From: Ixodes scapularis
Taxonomy: Eukaryota; Arthropoda; Arachnida; Ixodida; Ixodidae
DNA length: 64,000 nt
Assembly (NCBI RefSeq): GCF_016920785.2
Contig: NW_024609881.1
Span: 44,486,710 to 44,550,709 of the forward strand
Reading direction: 5' to 3'
Shown here: one piece after another, positions 1 to 10,811 of the stretch
Layout: each line of letters starts with the position of its first letter
Position numbering within the stretch: position 1 is the first letter of the stretch
Notes under the pieces: model-generated
What the model saw: only the letters and a program-made list of their open reading frames with translations
Told to the model about the DNA's origin: nothing
Database searches by the model: none
Position numbers and translations under genes: made by a program

Positions 1-412
1 TCAAGTTTTTGTTGCCGATATTCTATTTGACCACACTGACTGTTTATGTACATGCATTAGTTGACACAATGACGTTTCTCCCGTGTTCATAAATGATTAA
101 CATAATTATGGAGAAACCAAATACCAGAGAGGAGTCTGTAATTAGAAGAGATAGGGCAATAAAGGCGATATATGAAAGATACATGCGCATTAATGGCGCA
201 AATTAACTCTAATTCAAAGCAGTCCCTGTTGCTTAGAAAATCTAAGAAAGAAATTTCAGGAAGAACTAGTGGTCGAGTTAAACGTGACAGAGGTAACATT
301 GAGAAATCTATAAATCGATGACACGGTAGCCCTGTCGCTGAGGCAGCCTTGGAAGCAACATCAAAGTTATAAAAGCTACACACGTACACACAAGCCAGCC
401 CACGTGCCCCAA
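1..412. other. Intergenic, no gene seen
   Basis: AT-rich sequence up to the start of the TA-flanked element. The open frame on the minus strand at 87-494 has no recognisable motif and no coding-like composition, so it is not called. Confidence 0.5.
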
Positions 413-1635
413 TATACAGTATAGACCACTTACAACGTAACCGCTTATAGTGCAGGACCGGGTATAACGCGGTTTTTTTAAACCACCGGTTCACCTCCCA
501 TAGAACTCCATGTAATTACATACCGCTTAAAATGCAGGCGCGCGAAGGGAAATACCGGTTATGGTGCGGTTTTTGGCAGAGCCCGCCGACCGCGCCGACG
601 ACCGGAGCAGCGAGCTCGCTTCCCTGTGCGACACTAGATAACGGCGCTGACGGCGCGAGCCGCACGCTGCACTAGCGGGGCAAGGATGTTGCTCGAAAAA
701 GCGGGCAGAAGCGAAGAGAGGCTTCAGCGACGGAGGGACGCACGCACGAGTCGTTCACGTGCGTGCGTCCCTCCGCTGCGTTGGAAACAAAGAAACAAAC
801 AACCGCAATGACAGACCAATCGCAGGTCGAGGAGAAGTGTTCGCGCGCGTTGCATGCTCTCTCCTTCCCCCCCCAACCTCTCTTACAACGCTTCTCCTCC
901 TCCTCCTTCTCTCCGGTCGCGGGCCGGCTGCTTCTCTCCGTAAACATGGCGTCGGTTGTGATCGTCGTCGTAGACGGCGTGCATCTCATCGTTCTGCGTA
1001 AAAGCGCTATCATTGACTGTGAATTTTCGTTGTGTGTCGCTGTGATAACCCAGCACGTAGTACTAGAAGGGAAGATCCACCTACTCGTGCGGCGATGTCG
1101 TGGCGGCGCTCTGAAGACGGCAGAAACGCCCGTGTCGTCGTGTTTGTTTACTTCGACTACAGTGGTGATTTCTAAGCATTTCTGTCCTCGAACATCGCCC
1201 GGATTTCTTATTTGGCGCATTTCATGCGTGTGCTCAAGTTCAAGGTATTACTGGCGCGTACGTATGAAGGATGCGAATTTTCACGCGTTTTCATCTCCGG
1301 AGAAAAGTGATTAGGGTTAGCAATCCTGAACGCTCGCAACGTCCGTCCGCAACTCGCGACGCCATTAAAGGCTGCGCCAGGCAAAAGCCGCTCATTTCTT
1401 TCAAAATGTGTGACACACTTGAGAGAGAAGTGTACTAGACTGGTGAAATAAAGACTTTCCTCAAACTAAGCTTTATTTTTCATCTAACATAAAAATAAAT
1501 TCTTTTACAAAGGTAAGTTGTTTCATGGCATGTATTTTGGCCTGAAAAATTGATGTTTTGGTTATAGCGCGGTACCGCTTATAGTGCGGATTTTCGCGAC
1601 TCCCGAGACATACGTTATATGCGGTCTACACTGTA
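413..1635. mobile_element. Non-autonomous pogo/Tigger-type DNA transposon (TA target site)
   Basis: The left end (CAGTATAGACCACTTACAAC, from 417) and the reverse complement of the right end (CAGTGTAGACCGCATATAAC, ending at 1633) form terminal inverted repeats, each bordered by TATA/TA. Within both ends a subterminal motif recurs (CCGCTTATAGTGC at about 450 and 1570, plus partial copies at 527-560). The TA duplication and the CAGTRTAGACC start fit the pogo/Tigger branch of Tc1-mariner. No transposase motif is visible inside; the open frames at 672-1314 are GC-rich but unrecognised. Also possible: a Tigger copy whose transposase has been fully replaced by unrelated sequence. Confidence 0.72.
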
Positions 1636-2326
1636 TATGTAGATAAAAAAAAGGAAGGTTGGTCAGCAGTACCACAGATTTTCACTAATCACAATATGAA
1701 CTCCAGACATACAATAGGATATTATGAAACGTAAAAGAGATTCCGCGTGAGATACCGTCAGCTGGGAGGAACGAACAAGCAAATGTTGTAAACGTGCTCC
1801 AGGAAAAATTACAACATGCGCATAGTTGTATCGTAGACCTAAAGTAACATTGCAAAAGTAATGTGCCTTTACATTATCAGCGAGAAAATGATGTCAATGC
1901 AATTATAAACATAATTTACATATCTTGTGCATACTTTATAAACAAAGAAAAATAAATGAACAATATTGGCCGTAAAAACGAACAGAAGCGTCGCTACAGT
2001 TTCCACCGTGATGTCATGGGGAGAACAGAGATTTTTCTCGTGAGATTATGATCGCACAAATCAAAATACAATCACGCTATCGAAAAATAAAGCAAAAAAG
2101 ATCTTCCCAGTTATCAGCAGTCGATATCCAACTGTTCGCAAGTTGACTCGGCTGAAATATTGTCTCCTTGACTCACTCTGGCAGGCCGCCAAAAGGAGCC
2201 ACTCAAACTTCTTGGTGCTAATAACAATTACTTGTAATAAATGTAGAGTTTAAATATACCCTCCTGAGTGATGTTAGAACTGGTTAAAACTCGCACAAAC
2301 ACACTTAGGCATTTTACATTTCACAG
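1636..2326. other. AT-rich spacer, no gene seen
   Basis: No coding signal. This may contain the left (3') terminal region of the hAT element that follows, but I could not match its terminal repeats. Confidence 0.4.
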
Positions 2327-4486
2327 TCATGCTGTTCCAAACGTGGACTTCCTTTCCGCGGTTCGTGAGACAAAGGTTTGAATTACAGAATCTAAGCTCA
2401 AAGTGGCCGTCAGCGCGCCGTGCACGTGCAATAAGAGTAGATGAGTCAACCTTTCCTGTGACATTGTGCTTCGAAAGCAAGTCTTCATACGTCGCAGGGC
2501 GTTGAAGGATCGTTCGGATGATGCCGACGACGCGGGGACCGTGACAACGAGAAGCACAAGTTTGAAAACTTCCTTAAAAATTAGTTTCACGTTTGGAGCT
2601 TGATCCTTCAGGAATGCATGAACATCTTGGATGGTGTCGCACTTGCTGCTTCCAAGTGACGGCAGCATTATCAATTGTGCAGCAAGCCGGGAGACGTCGA
2701 AATCAGAAGTGTGGAGCCCCAGTTCCTCTTCCAAGACTGCGGCAGAGGGAGGCTTCCCCCTGGCGGCATCAGTCACAATTCCTTCTAGACGAACAAGCTC
2801 GTTGAGTCCAGGCTGCGTGAATCTCCTCTGAATTTCCGCCGTCAGAGTATCGACCAGCTCAAAAAAATCCTTTCTCAAGGCATCTTTCAAGTCTAATGAC
2901 GCTGGTGAACCTGGACGGCTTGTAGATTCCAGTCTCTTTGGTGGCCTTTTTTTCCTTGTCTCGGAAGGAAATTTGAGATTAAGTATATCTGATTTGGCCG
3001 ATGCAAGAAGAAAAATCTCATCGAAAGCATCATCACTCCGCAGATTTCTCAGGGTCAACTCGAGCACATCGGCCGACTTCCTTGCTGCGGTGGCAGAGCA
3101 ACTGGAGCTCTGAAGTGCACGGGCGAGTTCCTCGCAAGGACCAAAGACCTTGATCGATGCAATTAAATAAAACATCGTCTCGAACCGCTGCAGACGTTTT
3201 AAATAGCCCTGGAATGCAGCACGGCGGTCGTCTCGAATAGAAGTTTTCTCTTTAAGGATCTCCACAAGAGTGATTTGCACCCAACCATAATTATCCAAGA
3301 ACCTCGACATGCAGTTCACGCGAACGGACCAGCGGGTTGGGCACAGAGGTAACAGCTGCTTCACCGGAGTGTCCATCTCGCATTCTGATGGGCACGGAGC
3401 TGACACGATACCAGTGTAGATTGACTTTCTTTTTGCCGAATTCAGGATCGCGTTGGACACGTCCTTCACAATCGTTAATGTGGTACAAATGACTTCAGAA
3501 CTGCGACCCGCCTCCTGAAGTGCAAGGTCGAGGGAGTGATTACAGCAGTGAACATATGTCGATTTTGGCTGCTCATCCTTGATTAGCTTTTGTACCCCGC
3601 TAATCTTTCCAGACATGCTGGCAGCACCATCAAAACAATGTCCCCGGAGGTTGTGGAAGCTAAGAGACAGCCTGATCAGTACGTCTTTGATCGTGGAGAA
3701 TAATGTTGCTGCTTTGGTGTCAGGTGGGTTGTACATGCCCAAAAACGCTTCATGCACATCAAGTGTGTCTGGGGAAACGTACCTTACGCACACGGAAAAC
3801 TGCTCTTGACCCGACGTGTCGGTCGTGGAGTCTGCCATGATGGCGTAGAAAGGTGATTGGGTGATTTTGTCGACAAGCATTCGCTGGACACTGTGCGCCA
3901 TTATTTTGAGTATTTCGTTTTGCACGTCGCCACTAAGCCACCTGTCCCGCTTGTTAAGCCAGGTTCTTAGCGCAAGGACGTCTTCTTTTCTCTCTTCCAA
4001 AAGCTGCACCAGGTCTCCGTTGCTTGAAAGGTGGCCGCAAATGGACAAACCACTTCGAGCAAGGAAGCGCAACGAGCTTACAATAACCCGTAAAGCCGCA
4101 CGATTCTCTTGTTGCTGCTGAAGACTCTGCTTCGAGATGAGTGCTGCAATGGATGCCCCTTTCTCTCTCTGGATAATATGGTGAATCGAGTCTCTGTGAT
4201 GCTCGCTCCTCTCATGCATTTTGAATTTGTGAGGTCCCTTCCGCCAGTTTCGAAAGCCTGTCTTTAGAAAAGCCGGCTTGACACCATTGAGAGACTTCAA
4301 GCCCTTCATTTCAAACGCCCTAGCACAGTCAAAACAGAAAACACAGTCCTGCTTTTCGGTCGCGCACCAGTCACCTAGCTGTTTTTGGAGTTTTCTGTTT
4401 GTCCTTTGTCCCTCTTGTTCCCCTTCTCCAGGGATTACTTTCGTCATTCTTGTCCAGCTCGCTTGCACCTTTGCATTTAATTGCAT
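2327..4486 (-). CDS. hAT-family transposase, ZMYM/TTF-zinc-finger type, main open frame (probably a defunct element)
   Basis: This 719-residue frame has the layout of hAT transposases of the ZMYM1-like type common in arthropods and fish. From the N-terminus there is a TTF-type zinc-finger region (CVFCFDCARAF and further on KFKMHERSEHHRDS, residues about 47-100), then a DUF4371-like RNase-H-fold core with the acidic residue in IMADSTTDTSGQEQF (about residue 218) and the CFDGAASMSG motif (about 290), followed by HCCNHSLDLALQEA. The C-terminus (about 645-690) is the hAT dimerisation domain with TVPASSASSERSFNALRRMKT. The frame is intact over 2.1 kb, but its natural N-terminus lies in another frame immediately upstream (4486-4794), separated by stop codons, so this copy is unlikely to make full-length enzyme. 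A domesticated short form starting at the internal ATG cannot be excluded. The element ends were not identified. Confidence 0.85.
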   Translation of the reverse strand: MQLNAKVQASWTRMTKVIPGEGEQEGQRTNRKLQKQLGDWCATEKQDCVFCFDCARAFEMKGLKSLNGVKPAFLKTGFRNWRKGPHKFKMHERSEHHRDSIHHIIQREKGASIAALISKQSLQQQQENRAALRVIVSSLRFLARSGLSICGHLSSNGDLVQLLEERKEDVLALRTWLNKRDRWLSGDVQNEILKIMAHSVQRMLVDKITQSPFYAIMADSTTDTSGQEQFSVCVRYVSPDTLDVHEAFLGMYNPPDTKAATLFSTIKDVLIRLSLSFHNLRGHCFDGAASMSGKISGVQKLIKDEQPKSTYVHCCNHSLDLALQEAGRSSEVICTTLTIVKDVSNAILNSAKRKSIYTGIVSAPCPSECEMDTPVKQLLPLCPTRWSVRVNCMSRFLDNYGWVQITLVEILKEKTSIRDDRRAAFQGYLKRLQRFETMFYLIASIKVFGPCEELARALQSSSCSATAARKSADVLELTLRNLRSDDAFDEIFLLASAKSDILNLKFPSETRKKRPPKRLESTSRPGSPASLDLKDALRKDFFELVDTLTAEIQRRFTQPGLNELVRLEGIVTDAARGKPPSAAVLEEELGLHTSDFDVSRLAAQLIMLPSLGSSKCDTIQDVHAFLKDQAPNVKLIFKEVFKLVLLVVTVPASSASSERSFNALRRMKTCFRSTMSQERLTHLLLLHVHGALTATLSLDSVIQTFVSRTAERKSTFGTA

Positions 4487-4794
4487 TATAAACAGTCCTG
4501 CTTCCCATCATAATGAAGCCATTGATACGTTATAAACCAAGATGACTGGCAGCTCCTGTTGTCATTTTTGGGAAACCTGAATGAGGTTCCGGGATGAAAC
4601 TTAGTTTCAATCCTACAAACAGCGTCAGGAGAACTGAATCTTTCCTTTGCAGGGCCTGAACTGGTTGATGCTGATGGGCATTGTCCGGGCATACTCTTAC
4701 TCGCTTCCAAGTGCATGTTGTGCTCCTCTGGTAGTGGCTTGGTCCTTTTTGCGGTTGGTGACCAGAGGTCCAGCAAGGTCTGCTTTCGTGCCAT
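4486..4794 (-). pseudogene. N-terminal part of the same hAT transposase, out of frame
   Basis: It begins MARKQTLLDLWSP, a start typical of ZMYM/hAT proteins, runs through a Ser/Pro-rich linker, and ends with YQWLHYDGKQDCL just before a TAA; two in-frame TAA codons and a frame change separate it from the main frame. The text W..Y-D-G-K-Q-D-C is the beginning of the first TTF zinc finger in this family, so the break falls inside that finger. Seen: frame break. Inferred: the two frames were one coding sequence, or they are joined by a short intron, for which I see no convincing splice sites. Confidence 0.6.
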
Positions 4795-6174
4795 CTGCGC
4801 AATACATTTATACGGTGTAATCAGACGGGGTTGAATCCGACACCATCAAAGCATCAAAAGGAAATTGAATATTCTCTACACTCTGCCATTACGCTGCGCC
4901 GTGTCTACAGTAAAGTGAAACATATAAGCAGTAATTTATTAGCGAGCGAAGGAGAGAGAAAGAGAGAGACACCGAGACTCGGAGTCCGCAACAACGTCAA
5001 AGCGTCAAGTTACGTCTCTGTGATAATCTATTTACGTAATCCGCCATTTCACGAATTTTTGGTCTTTCAGTCAGTGAGCTCTTGCTCGACGGGGGCATTC
5101 ACTCAAGTCATCTTCTCGTTGCTGTTGATTATGTTGCAATAACAAATCATGAAAATGGAAAAAGCCCGTGCGTCAATGTTATGCACCCATAATGCGCTTG
5201 CTATAGGGCCTCGCAATGCCTTCGTTGCAGCTGAGACTGCAACAAGGCTAGACAAGAAAAATTCCTCGTGTACAGCTCGTTCGTTAGTTAGGTATTGGGC
5301 ATGAGCATGTCGTGATAACAAATTGCATTCCATGTACCGGCTAAACGCCACTTTCTGAATTGCTGGTTTTGAAAAACTTTTAATAACCTTGTGGCGTATA
5401 CTCCAACAAGCGGCTGCGGTAGCTTTCTGGTCTAAAAACAAGTAACTTTAATATGATTGCTAACGGTTTGCGAATAGTGCTTCGAATCAAATAGAGAGTC
5501 ATTCATAGCCTTCACAGTCCAAGGCGTGCCGGCTTTCTCTGCAGTATTAATGCTAACGATGGCTATGCACTATTCGATTCAATGCAGCACTCACACAACC
5601 CTAATTGGTTGCCTTGACATGCATGCGTTCGTATAGCGCGTCGAACTAAGAGCGGACAAATCACCCGCACTAATTCCCCTCTCTCAATTTTTTACCGATC
5701 ATGCTTGTCCAATCTGAATTCGATGCGCGCGTAAGAAAGCTACGAGAGCCAACTCCGCTCTCCGAGCGTATGTCGTGTAGCCTGTGCTTGTGCAATGCAT
5801 TCGACAGGCAACGTGCTCGCGTCGCTTTTCAGTAACCGCCTTGACACGGTCAGTTCCTTGAAGCTGTGCTGACAGCGAGCTCAGAGTCCACACGGGCTTG
5901 ATGACGGTTCAGCGAGCACGCGCTCACAACTGCCTCGAGCCAGAGAGTGCTCCTGCGAAACGCACAGAGCAGTGAACGCACCTTGAGGTCATTTTATACA
6001 CCTTTCCAAAAACGCATCTCAGGGCGCTTTCATTGCTGTGTTTATGCTTTTTTGCACGAGCATTTTCTGACTCGCCGCAGTTGGCTGGCACGCGCTGGCT
6101 GGACTGTGATCAAGCACGTGTGGACCGTTATTTTACATCGATAGCTAGCTTTTATGCAAAAAGGTGAGCTGGCG
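4795..6174. other. No gene recognised
   Basis: Moderately AT-rich with a short GA-repeat (about 4951-4970). The 5' end of the hAT element should lie in the first part, but terminal repeats were not found. Open frames up to 112 codons show no known motif. Confidence 0.4.
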
Positions 6175-7227
6175 GGCTAGTTGGTCGTTCATCGTTAGTA
6201 AAATAGCGCAAAACAACAAGGAAGGAAGGACGAGGTAGACAGGAAGGGCGCTAAACTGACAACTGACATTTAATATTTAATGGAGGAGAAGAAAGAAGCA
6301 AGATGTTACTGATGTTTTTGCTTAAAAGAAAGAAACGTACACCCTCAAAGTTGTTATACGTAAAAATTTAAAATAAAATGTATGAAAAAGGTGAGTTGCT
6401 GATGAGGTATGTGAGTGAAAAAAAACAAAAAACGTAAGAAATAAGAAAGAAAGAAAGAAGGAAGCAATAATTTTGAAACAAAATTAGAAAATTGCCGAGG
6501 TACACGATCGGAAATCGTAGATGATAAAAAAGATGAAGTTTGAGACTTAAAAGGAACCTGAGGTTGCAGGCTGAATGCTTGTCGTCAAGTCATATGATTA
6601 AGGTAGTAAAGTTCCTTTGGAGATAAGGCGATCGATGGGGCGCTGATGCACACCGCTCCACGGGACAAAATTGTTTGAGCTTCATACAACTCGCGTGTTC
6701 TTTTGGACCTAAAACGTCTTAGGATTTTGGTTTGGCTAAACACTGCTGAGCACATGCAGTCCCTTGCATGTATTGCAAGATGGCCGGCTGGTGATGATCT
6801 CAAGGCTAAGGCATGTTCTCGTAAGCGTTCATTGATGCATCGGCCTGCTTGTCCCACATATATTTTGCCGCAGGTGAAAGGTATTTCGTACACCACTCCT
6901 CGTTGGCAGTCGAACGTATTGTTGCTGGTGTCTTACTTTGCACTTAGCTTGCTGTGGTTGGAGATGGTTAATTCTCGGACACAACCGCCTAAGTTTATCT
7001 GGTGCAGAGAGTGCCACTTGGACTTGATATTTAGAAGCAATCTTTTTTAAGTTGTGTGTAATCTGAAGAATGTATGGCAGCACTGCTGGTCGTTGGTTCT
7101 TCTCTCGTGTGCGCACTCGTTGTCCACTGTTGGTGAGTAATGATTCGGCGACTTCAAGCAAAATCGAACTCGGGAACCCAGATGTCTTGAGGCGCTGCTC
7201 TTGAGCTTGAAAACTCTCAGCCGCGGT
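6175..7227 (-). mobile_element. Penelope-like element (PLE), 3' portion including 3' end
   Basis: On the minus strand the segment reads linker, GIY-YIG endonuclease domain, stop, then a roughly 400-bp 3' untranslated region ending in GAACGACCAACTAGCCCGCC (about 6176-6195). The same terminal word (CCAACTAGCCCAAC) ends other insertions in this window (19.6, 37.0, 45.5 kb). It is cut at its upstream side exactly where the Mutator-like element begins. A GAAA-type microsatellite lies at about 6440-6463. Confidence 0.75.
6585..7227 (-). pseudogene. PLE reverse transcriptase C-terminus with GIY-YIG endonuclease (fragment)
   Basis: PLE proteins join a telomerase-like reverse transcriptase to a C-terminal GIY-YIG nuclease. 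Here the linker motifs are visible (TAAESFQAQEQRLKTSGFP, then NLKKIASKYQVQVALSAPDK), followed after a one-base frame change near 6925 by the nuclease: VVYEIPFTCGKIYVGQ (GIY and YIG strands), the conserved Arg/Asn of GRCINERLREH, and the presumed catalytic Glu in ELYEAQTI. The reverse transcriptase itself is missing, the frame is broken, and the 5' side is cut, so it is non-functional. Neighbouring text at 10812-11040 carries the directly preceding part of the protein but on the opposite strand. Confidence 0.85.
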
Positions 7228-7240
7228 CTTAAGGCGAGAC
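7228..7240. repeat. Left terminal inverted repeat of Mutator-like element (core)
   Basis: CTTAAGGCGAGAC, matched exactly by its reverse complement at 10799-10811; weaker matching continues about 15 bp inward (CTTAAAATGG versus CTAAAATGA). Confidence 0.7.
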
Positions 7241-7879
7241 GCGGGTCTTAAAATGGTAAAAAATCGCGAAATTTGGGGTTTTTCAAAAATCACATGTTTG
7301 GATAGAATATAGTCTGAAGTACCTGCCTGCCAAGTTTCAATGTCCTATTTGACGTCTAAGTATAAAAAAAACGATAAATACGATGCCTCCGCGACGCTCA
7401 AATCGCGAATCAAACGCAAAAAATAGTCAAACTGCGCGCCCGCGTCGCTTCACGACCGATCGTCGGATCGCGGCCATCTTGGTCTTGTTGGAGAGCTGGT
7501 TCTCTTCCCTACGTCCTCATCCCACTCACTATCGCGACAACCTTGGAGAGCGTCCGCATTCCGCGTGTTTTCACGACCGGAATAACGATTGCTCATTGGC
7601 CCGCGCGCGTACGTCACGGGTACGTCGTGCCGCGCGCGCCTGTCATAGGCCAAGACGCGCCCCTTTCCACTTTTGCTCCTTTCCTCCTCTTGGCGCGCGC
7701 GCCTCCAGCAGCGCAAGGGGATCGTGGAGAAGCGTCGTCTGCTTCGTTTTGGCCCGTCGCTTTGTTCGTTCCGCGGCTGAGTGCACGTTGTTTCGAAATC
7801 GTTTACGTTCGCGCGTTCGCGTCGGACATCGTTGGTTTCTCGCTACGAAGTTGCGGGAGTTTTATTTCGAGCGATCGAG

Positions 7880-9082
7880 ATGCCGGGGGACTCTCGATTG
7901 AAAGAGAGTACGCGGCGGACGTTCGGGAGGAAGACGCGACGTGCGTGGAACAAGCGGAAGACAACACCTGCAAGTGCGCCGCTACGATCTGCGCCACTGC
8001 CGAACGCATTGGATCTGCCGGGACCATCGGCTAGCCTTCCCGTTGACGATGCTGCGGCCTCAAGCTCTGGTCCGGATGGCTCAAGTTTTGCCGGCACCAC
8101 TCGCGTCGACTCTACCTACTACTCCACGGCCGAGCAAGCGCAGCGCGCCGAGCGATCGGAGCAAAGCAAGCGCGTTTTATCGGAGAAGTCGGCGACCCAG
8201 CGGAAGTTCGATCTGCTTGAAGTCAACGGATCATGCCAAACAAGCGATGCCGGGACCCAGTTTGTCATCGTCGACATGAAAGTCCTCAACGACCTCTTCG
8301 CGCACGCGAGGTGTGGAAGCTGCGGTGTGGGATCTCTCACGCTCAGCAAGGCCGCGGACAAGGAGTACGGCTTGGCCGTCAAGCTTGTGCTCGTCTGCAG
8401 CACTTGCGACTTCCAGAAGAAGCAGTTCTCCTCTCCCAGGGTTGCTGGAACAGCAAAGATCACTCCCTTTGAAGTGAACATGAGGGCCATGAAGGGGATC
8501 CAATCCATTGGCAAAGGAGTGACAGCCTTGGCAGACTTCTGTGCCTCCATGAACATTTCTCATCGGGGCCTGCACCACAAGACGTACCAGGGACACCTGA
8601 AAACGCTTGTGCGGGCATGTGAGAATGCAGCAACCGACAGTGAAGCCGCCAGTGTTGCTGTCGTCAAGGGGCTTTACACAGGCTTTATGAACCCCATTGG
8701 CAACATCGATGTCATCTTCGACGGATCATGGATGACCCGAGGACGCAGCTCCCACATTGGTGTAGGCTGCATTGTGGAGTTGTACTCTGGCCTCGTCATC
8801 GACCATGTTGTGTACTCCAACTTCTGCCTTGGATGTGCCTTGGGACCGGAGCCCGAGGACGATGGCTACAGCGACTGGTACGCAACCCACGACTGCCAGA
8901 GGAACATTGACTGCAATGCTGGCCGTATGGAGGTGGAGGCTGCGCTCACAATGTTCCAGAGGTCTCTGACCAAGCGTGGTCTCCGCTACACCACCGTCCT
9001 TTCGGATGGGGACAGCCGGACATTCCATGCCTTGTCTGAAGCGAAGGTTTACGGCTTCATCAAGATAGAGAAGAAGGATTGA
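7880..9082 (+). pseudogene. Mutator-like transposase, N-terminal two thirds, ending at a premature TGA
   Basis: Start chosen at ATG 7880 (MPGDSRLKES, good context) rather than the upstream ATG at 7781, because the family starts with a short basic Arg/Lys tail. A basic N-terminus is followed by a Cys-rich zinc-binding segment (CGSCGVGSL ... LVCSTC, about residues 145-185) and the DDE core: IDVIFDGSWMTRGRSSHIG holds the first acidic residue, and TVLSDGDSRTFHALSEAK the second. It ends at TGA 9080-9082 in the middle of the conserved IEK-D-x-VNHVHKRMG motif; the same frame continues without interruption for another 243 codons. Homology to the 'Mutator-like transposase domain' family common in ticks is from memory of the motif pattern. 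Confidence 0.85.
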
Positions 9083-9814
9083 GTGAACCACGTCCACAAG
9101 AGGATGGGAGCTGCCTTGCGCAACGTTGTTGAGAAGAAGAAGGCACAAGGCGAGTCACTTGGTGGGAGAGGAAAGCTGACACAGGAAAAGATCAAGAAGA
9201 TCACTAACTATTACGGCTATGCTCTCAGGAGCAACAGCCATGACGTTCCAGGGATGAAGAGGGCGGTGGAAGCCACACTCCTGCACATGACCTCAACAGA
9301 CAGTGCCCCAGACCACAGCAAGTGCCCCGAGGGAGCGGAGTCCTGGTGCAAGTACAACAGGGCCTTGGCAAACAGTGAGCCTCCGCCGCCGCACAAGAAT
9401 CCTCTTCCGGATTGTGTTCGGGCTGCACTTGAGCCAGTGTTTGAAAGGCTCAGCAATGAAGACCTGTTGGCACGGTGTAGTGAGGGAAAGACGCAGAATG
9501 CCAGTGAGAGCCTGCATTCGGTGATCTGGACGCAGACTTCAAAGAATGCGAATGCCTCCCTGGACAGCGTGAAGAGGGCTGCGGCTGAAGCTGTTGCTGT
9601 CTACAACCAGGGAAGGAGAGCGACCAACGAGTCCATTGCTGCAGGCCTGGGCTACGCCACCGGTGACTGCCTTGTCCGCCGAAGCATCGAAAAGGACAGT
9701 CTCCGTTTACGTAAAGCAAACGCGGTGCACCAGAGCAGCAGTAGCGTGAAGGAAAGGTTTTCCAAGCGACACCAGGCAGGAGCATCACGAGATTACAGCC
9801 CAGGACAGCTGTAA
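9083..9814 (+). pseudogene. Mutator-like transposase, C-terminal third (same frame after the stop)
   Basis: Directly in frame with the preceding segment: VNHVHKRMGAALRNVV, then the C-terminal domain with HSKCPEGAESWCKYNRA and the NASESLHSVIW motif typical of the family, ending in a Ser-rich tail and TAA at 9812-9814. Without the single TGA the protein would be about 645 residues, a normal length for the family. No other defect was seen, so inactivation appears recent. Confidence 0.82.
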
Positions 9815-10798
9815 TGGCTTTTTCCAGTGCCATGTGGAACAAAGGCCCTTTTCAGGGCCAAACAAAATTACGTTTGGAGCTTGAAACTCTTGCTCGCCTC
9901 TCCCGTTGTCCAAAGTTGTCGGCTCATCACTTTAGAAGCAATTTTTAGCCTATATCAGTAATTCTTCACCATTTTTGCAATCTTCTCAAAAACAAATTAT
10001 TGCAATTTTTAAAATGATTTGTTCAGAATGCACTACACTACATCTTGATAACTATTATTGCATAAGGGTTTTCACATAATTTATTGTAGTCAGCGTCGAA
10101 ACAGGAAATTGTGATTTTATCAACATTTCACTCGTTCTTTACTTCTTTCATATTTTTTTTCCTAATGTTCCCATAAATGGATTACATCATCTTTTATGTC
10201 AAGTTGTTCATGAAGACTTACACTACACCTTGGTGGCAATTATTATTTATCATTGTTCACACAATTTTCTATGTTCAATGTCAAAACTTTAACTTTGATT
10301 TTCTCATTTTCATGTTTTTTGTCAACGTGCTTAGCCTTACGGGGGTTTTCATGAGGTTTTTATCGTAGCATTTTGAAACTTTTTATACCGTTTTATTCAG
10401 AAAGGACTGGACTATGGAGTAAAGCTATTTTTTTGCAGTTTATAATGACAACGAAAATTTTATGATAAATAATGCGACCTCATTAGTGTCATAATTAGCA
10501 TAATTAGTACATTTTTATATTATAATGTAATTTTGTGAAAATATAAATAGCTTTATAATGCATGGCAGACCTTTAGCTATGCATCTACATCAATAAAAAA
10601 AATATTTTTTGTTCGAAATGGCCTTAACGACCCGTAAGAAATTAACCAAATTAGGCAACACTATTTTTTATAACTTGAAAACTAATTGAGATATTTTGAA
10701 ACTGATTTCATATTTGAATTGAGGAAGAAGGAACACATATGCACAGTGATTTTCATTAGTATAGCTGCAAAAATAAAATAGTTCATTTTAGAACCAGT
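9815..10798. other. 3' non-coding part of the Mutator-like element
   Basis: Strongly AT-rich with several AATAAA-like words (for example about 10592) and no coding frame. Ends at the right inverted repeat. Confidence 0.55.
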
Positions 10799-10811
10799 GT
10801 CTCGCCTTAAG
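10799..10811. repeat. Right terminal inverted repeat of Mutator-like element (core)
   Basis: GTCTCGCCTTAAG, exact reverse complement of the left end at 7228-7240. Confidence 0.7.

Larger units (their letters stand above)
7228..10811 (+). mobile_element. Mutator-like DNA transposon, about 3.6 kb
   Basis: A transposase gene of the invertebrate Mutator-like family lies between 13-bp exact terminal inverted repeats (about 30 bp with mismatches). A clear 8-11 bp target duplication is not visible: the left flank is PLE sequence on the minus strand and the right flank PLE sequence on the plus strand, so the insertion sits at an inversion junction. The 5' region (7380-7880) is GC-rich and may hold the promoter; the 3' kilobase is AT-rich and non-coding. 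Confidence 0.72.

Noticed and set aside
6388..6412. CTGATGAG word near the PLE 3' region as a hammerhead ribozyme
   Set aside because: PLE ends can carry hammerheads, but here the word is on the strand opposite to the element and no proper stem II or GAAA core follows.
7383..7901. Arg-rich 172-codon frame upstream of the Mutator-like transposase
   Set aside because: GC-rich 5' region read in the wrong frame; the transposase start at 7880 is better supported.
9080..9082. In-frame TGA as a selenocysteine codon
   Set aside because: A Cys-to-TGA change with the frame open after it invites this idea, but transposases of this family are not known selenoproteins and I saw no SECIS-like structure after the stop; a nonsense mutation is simpler.
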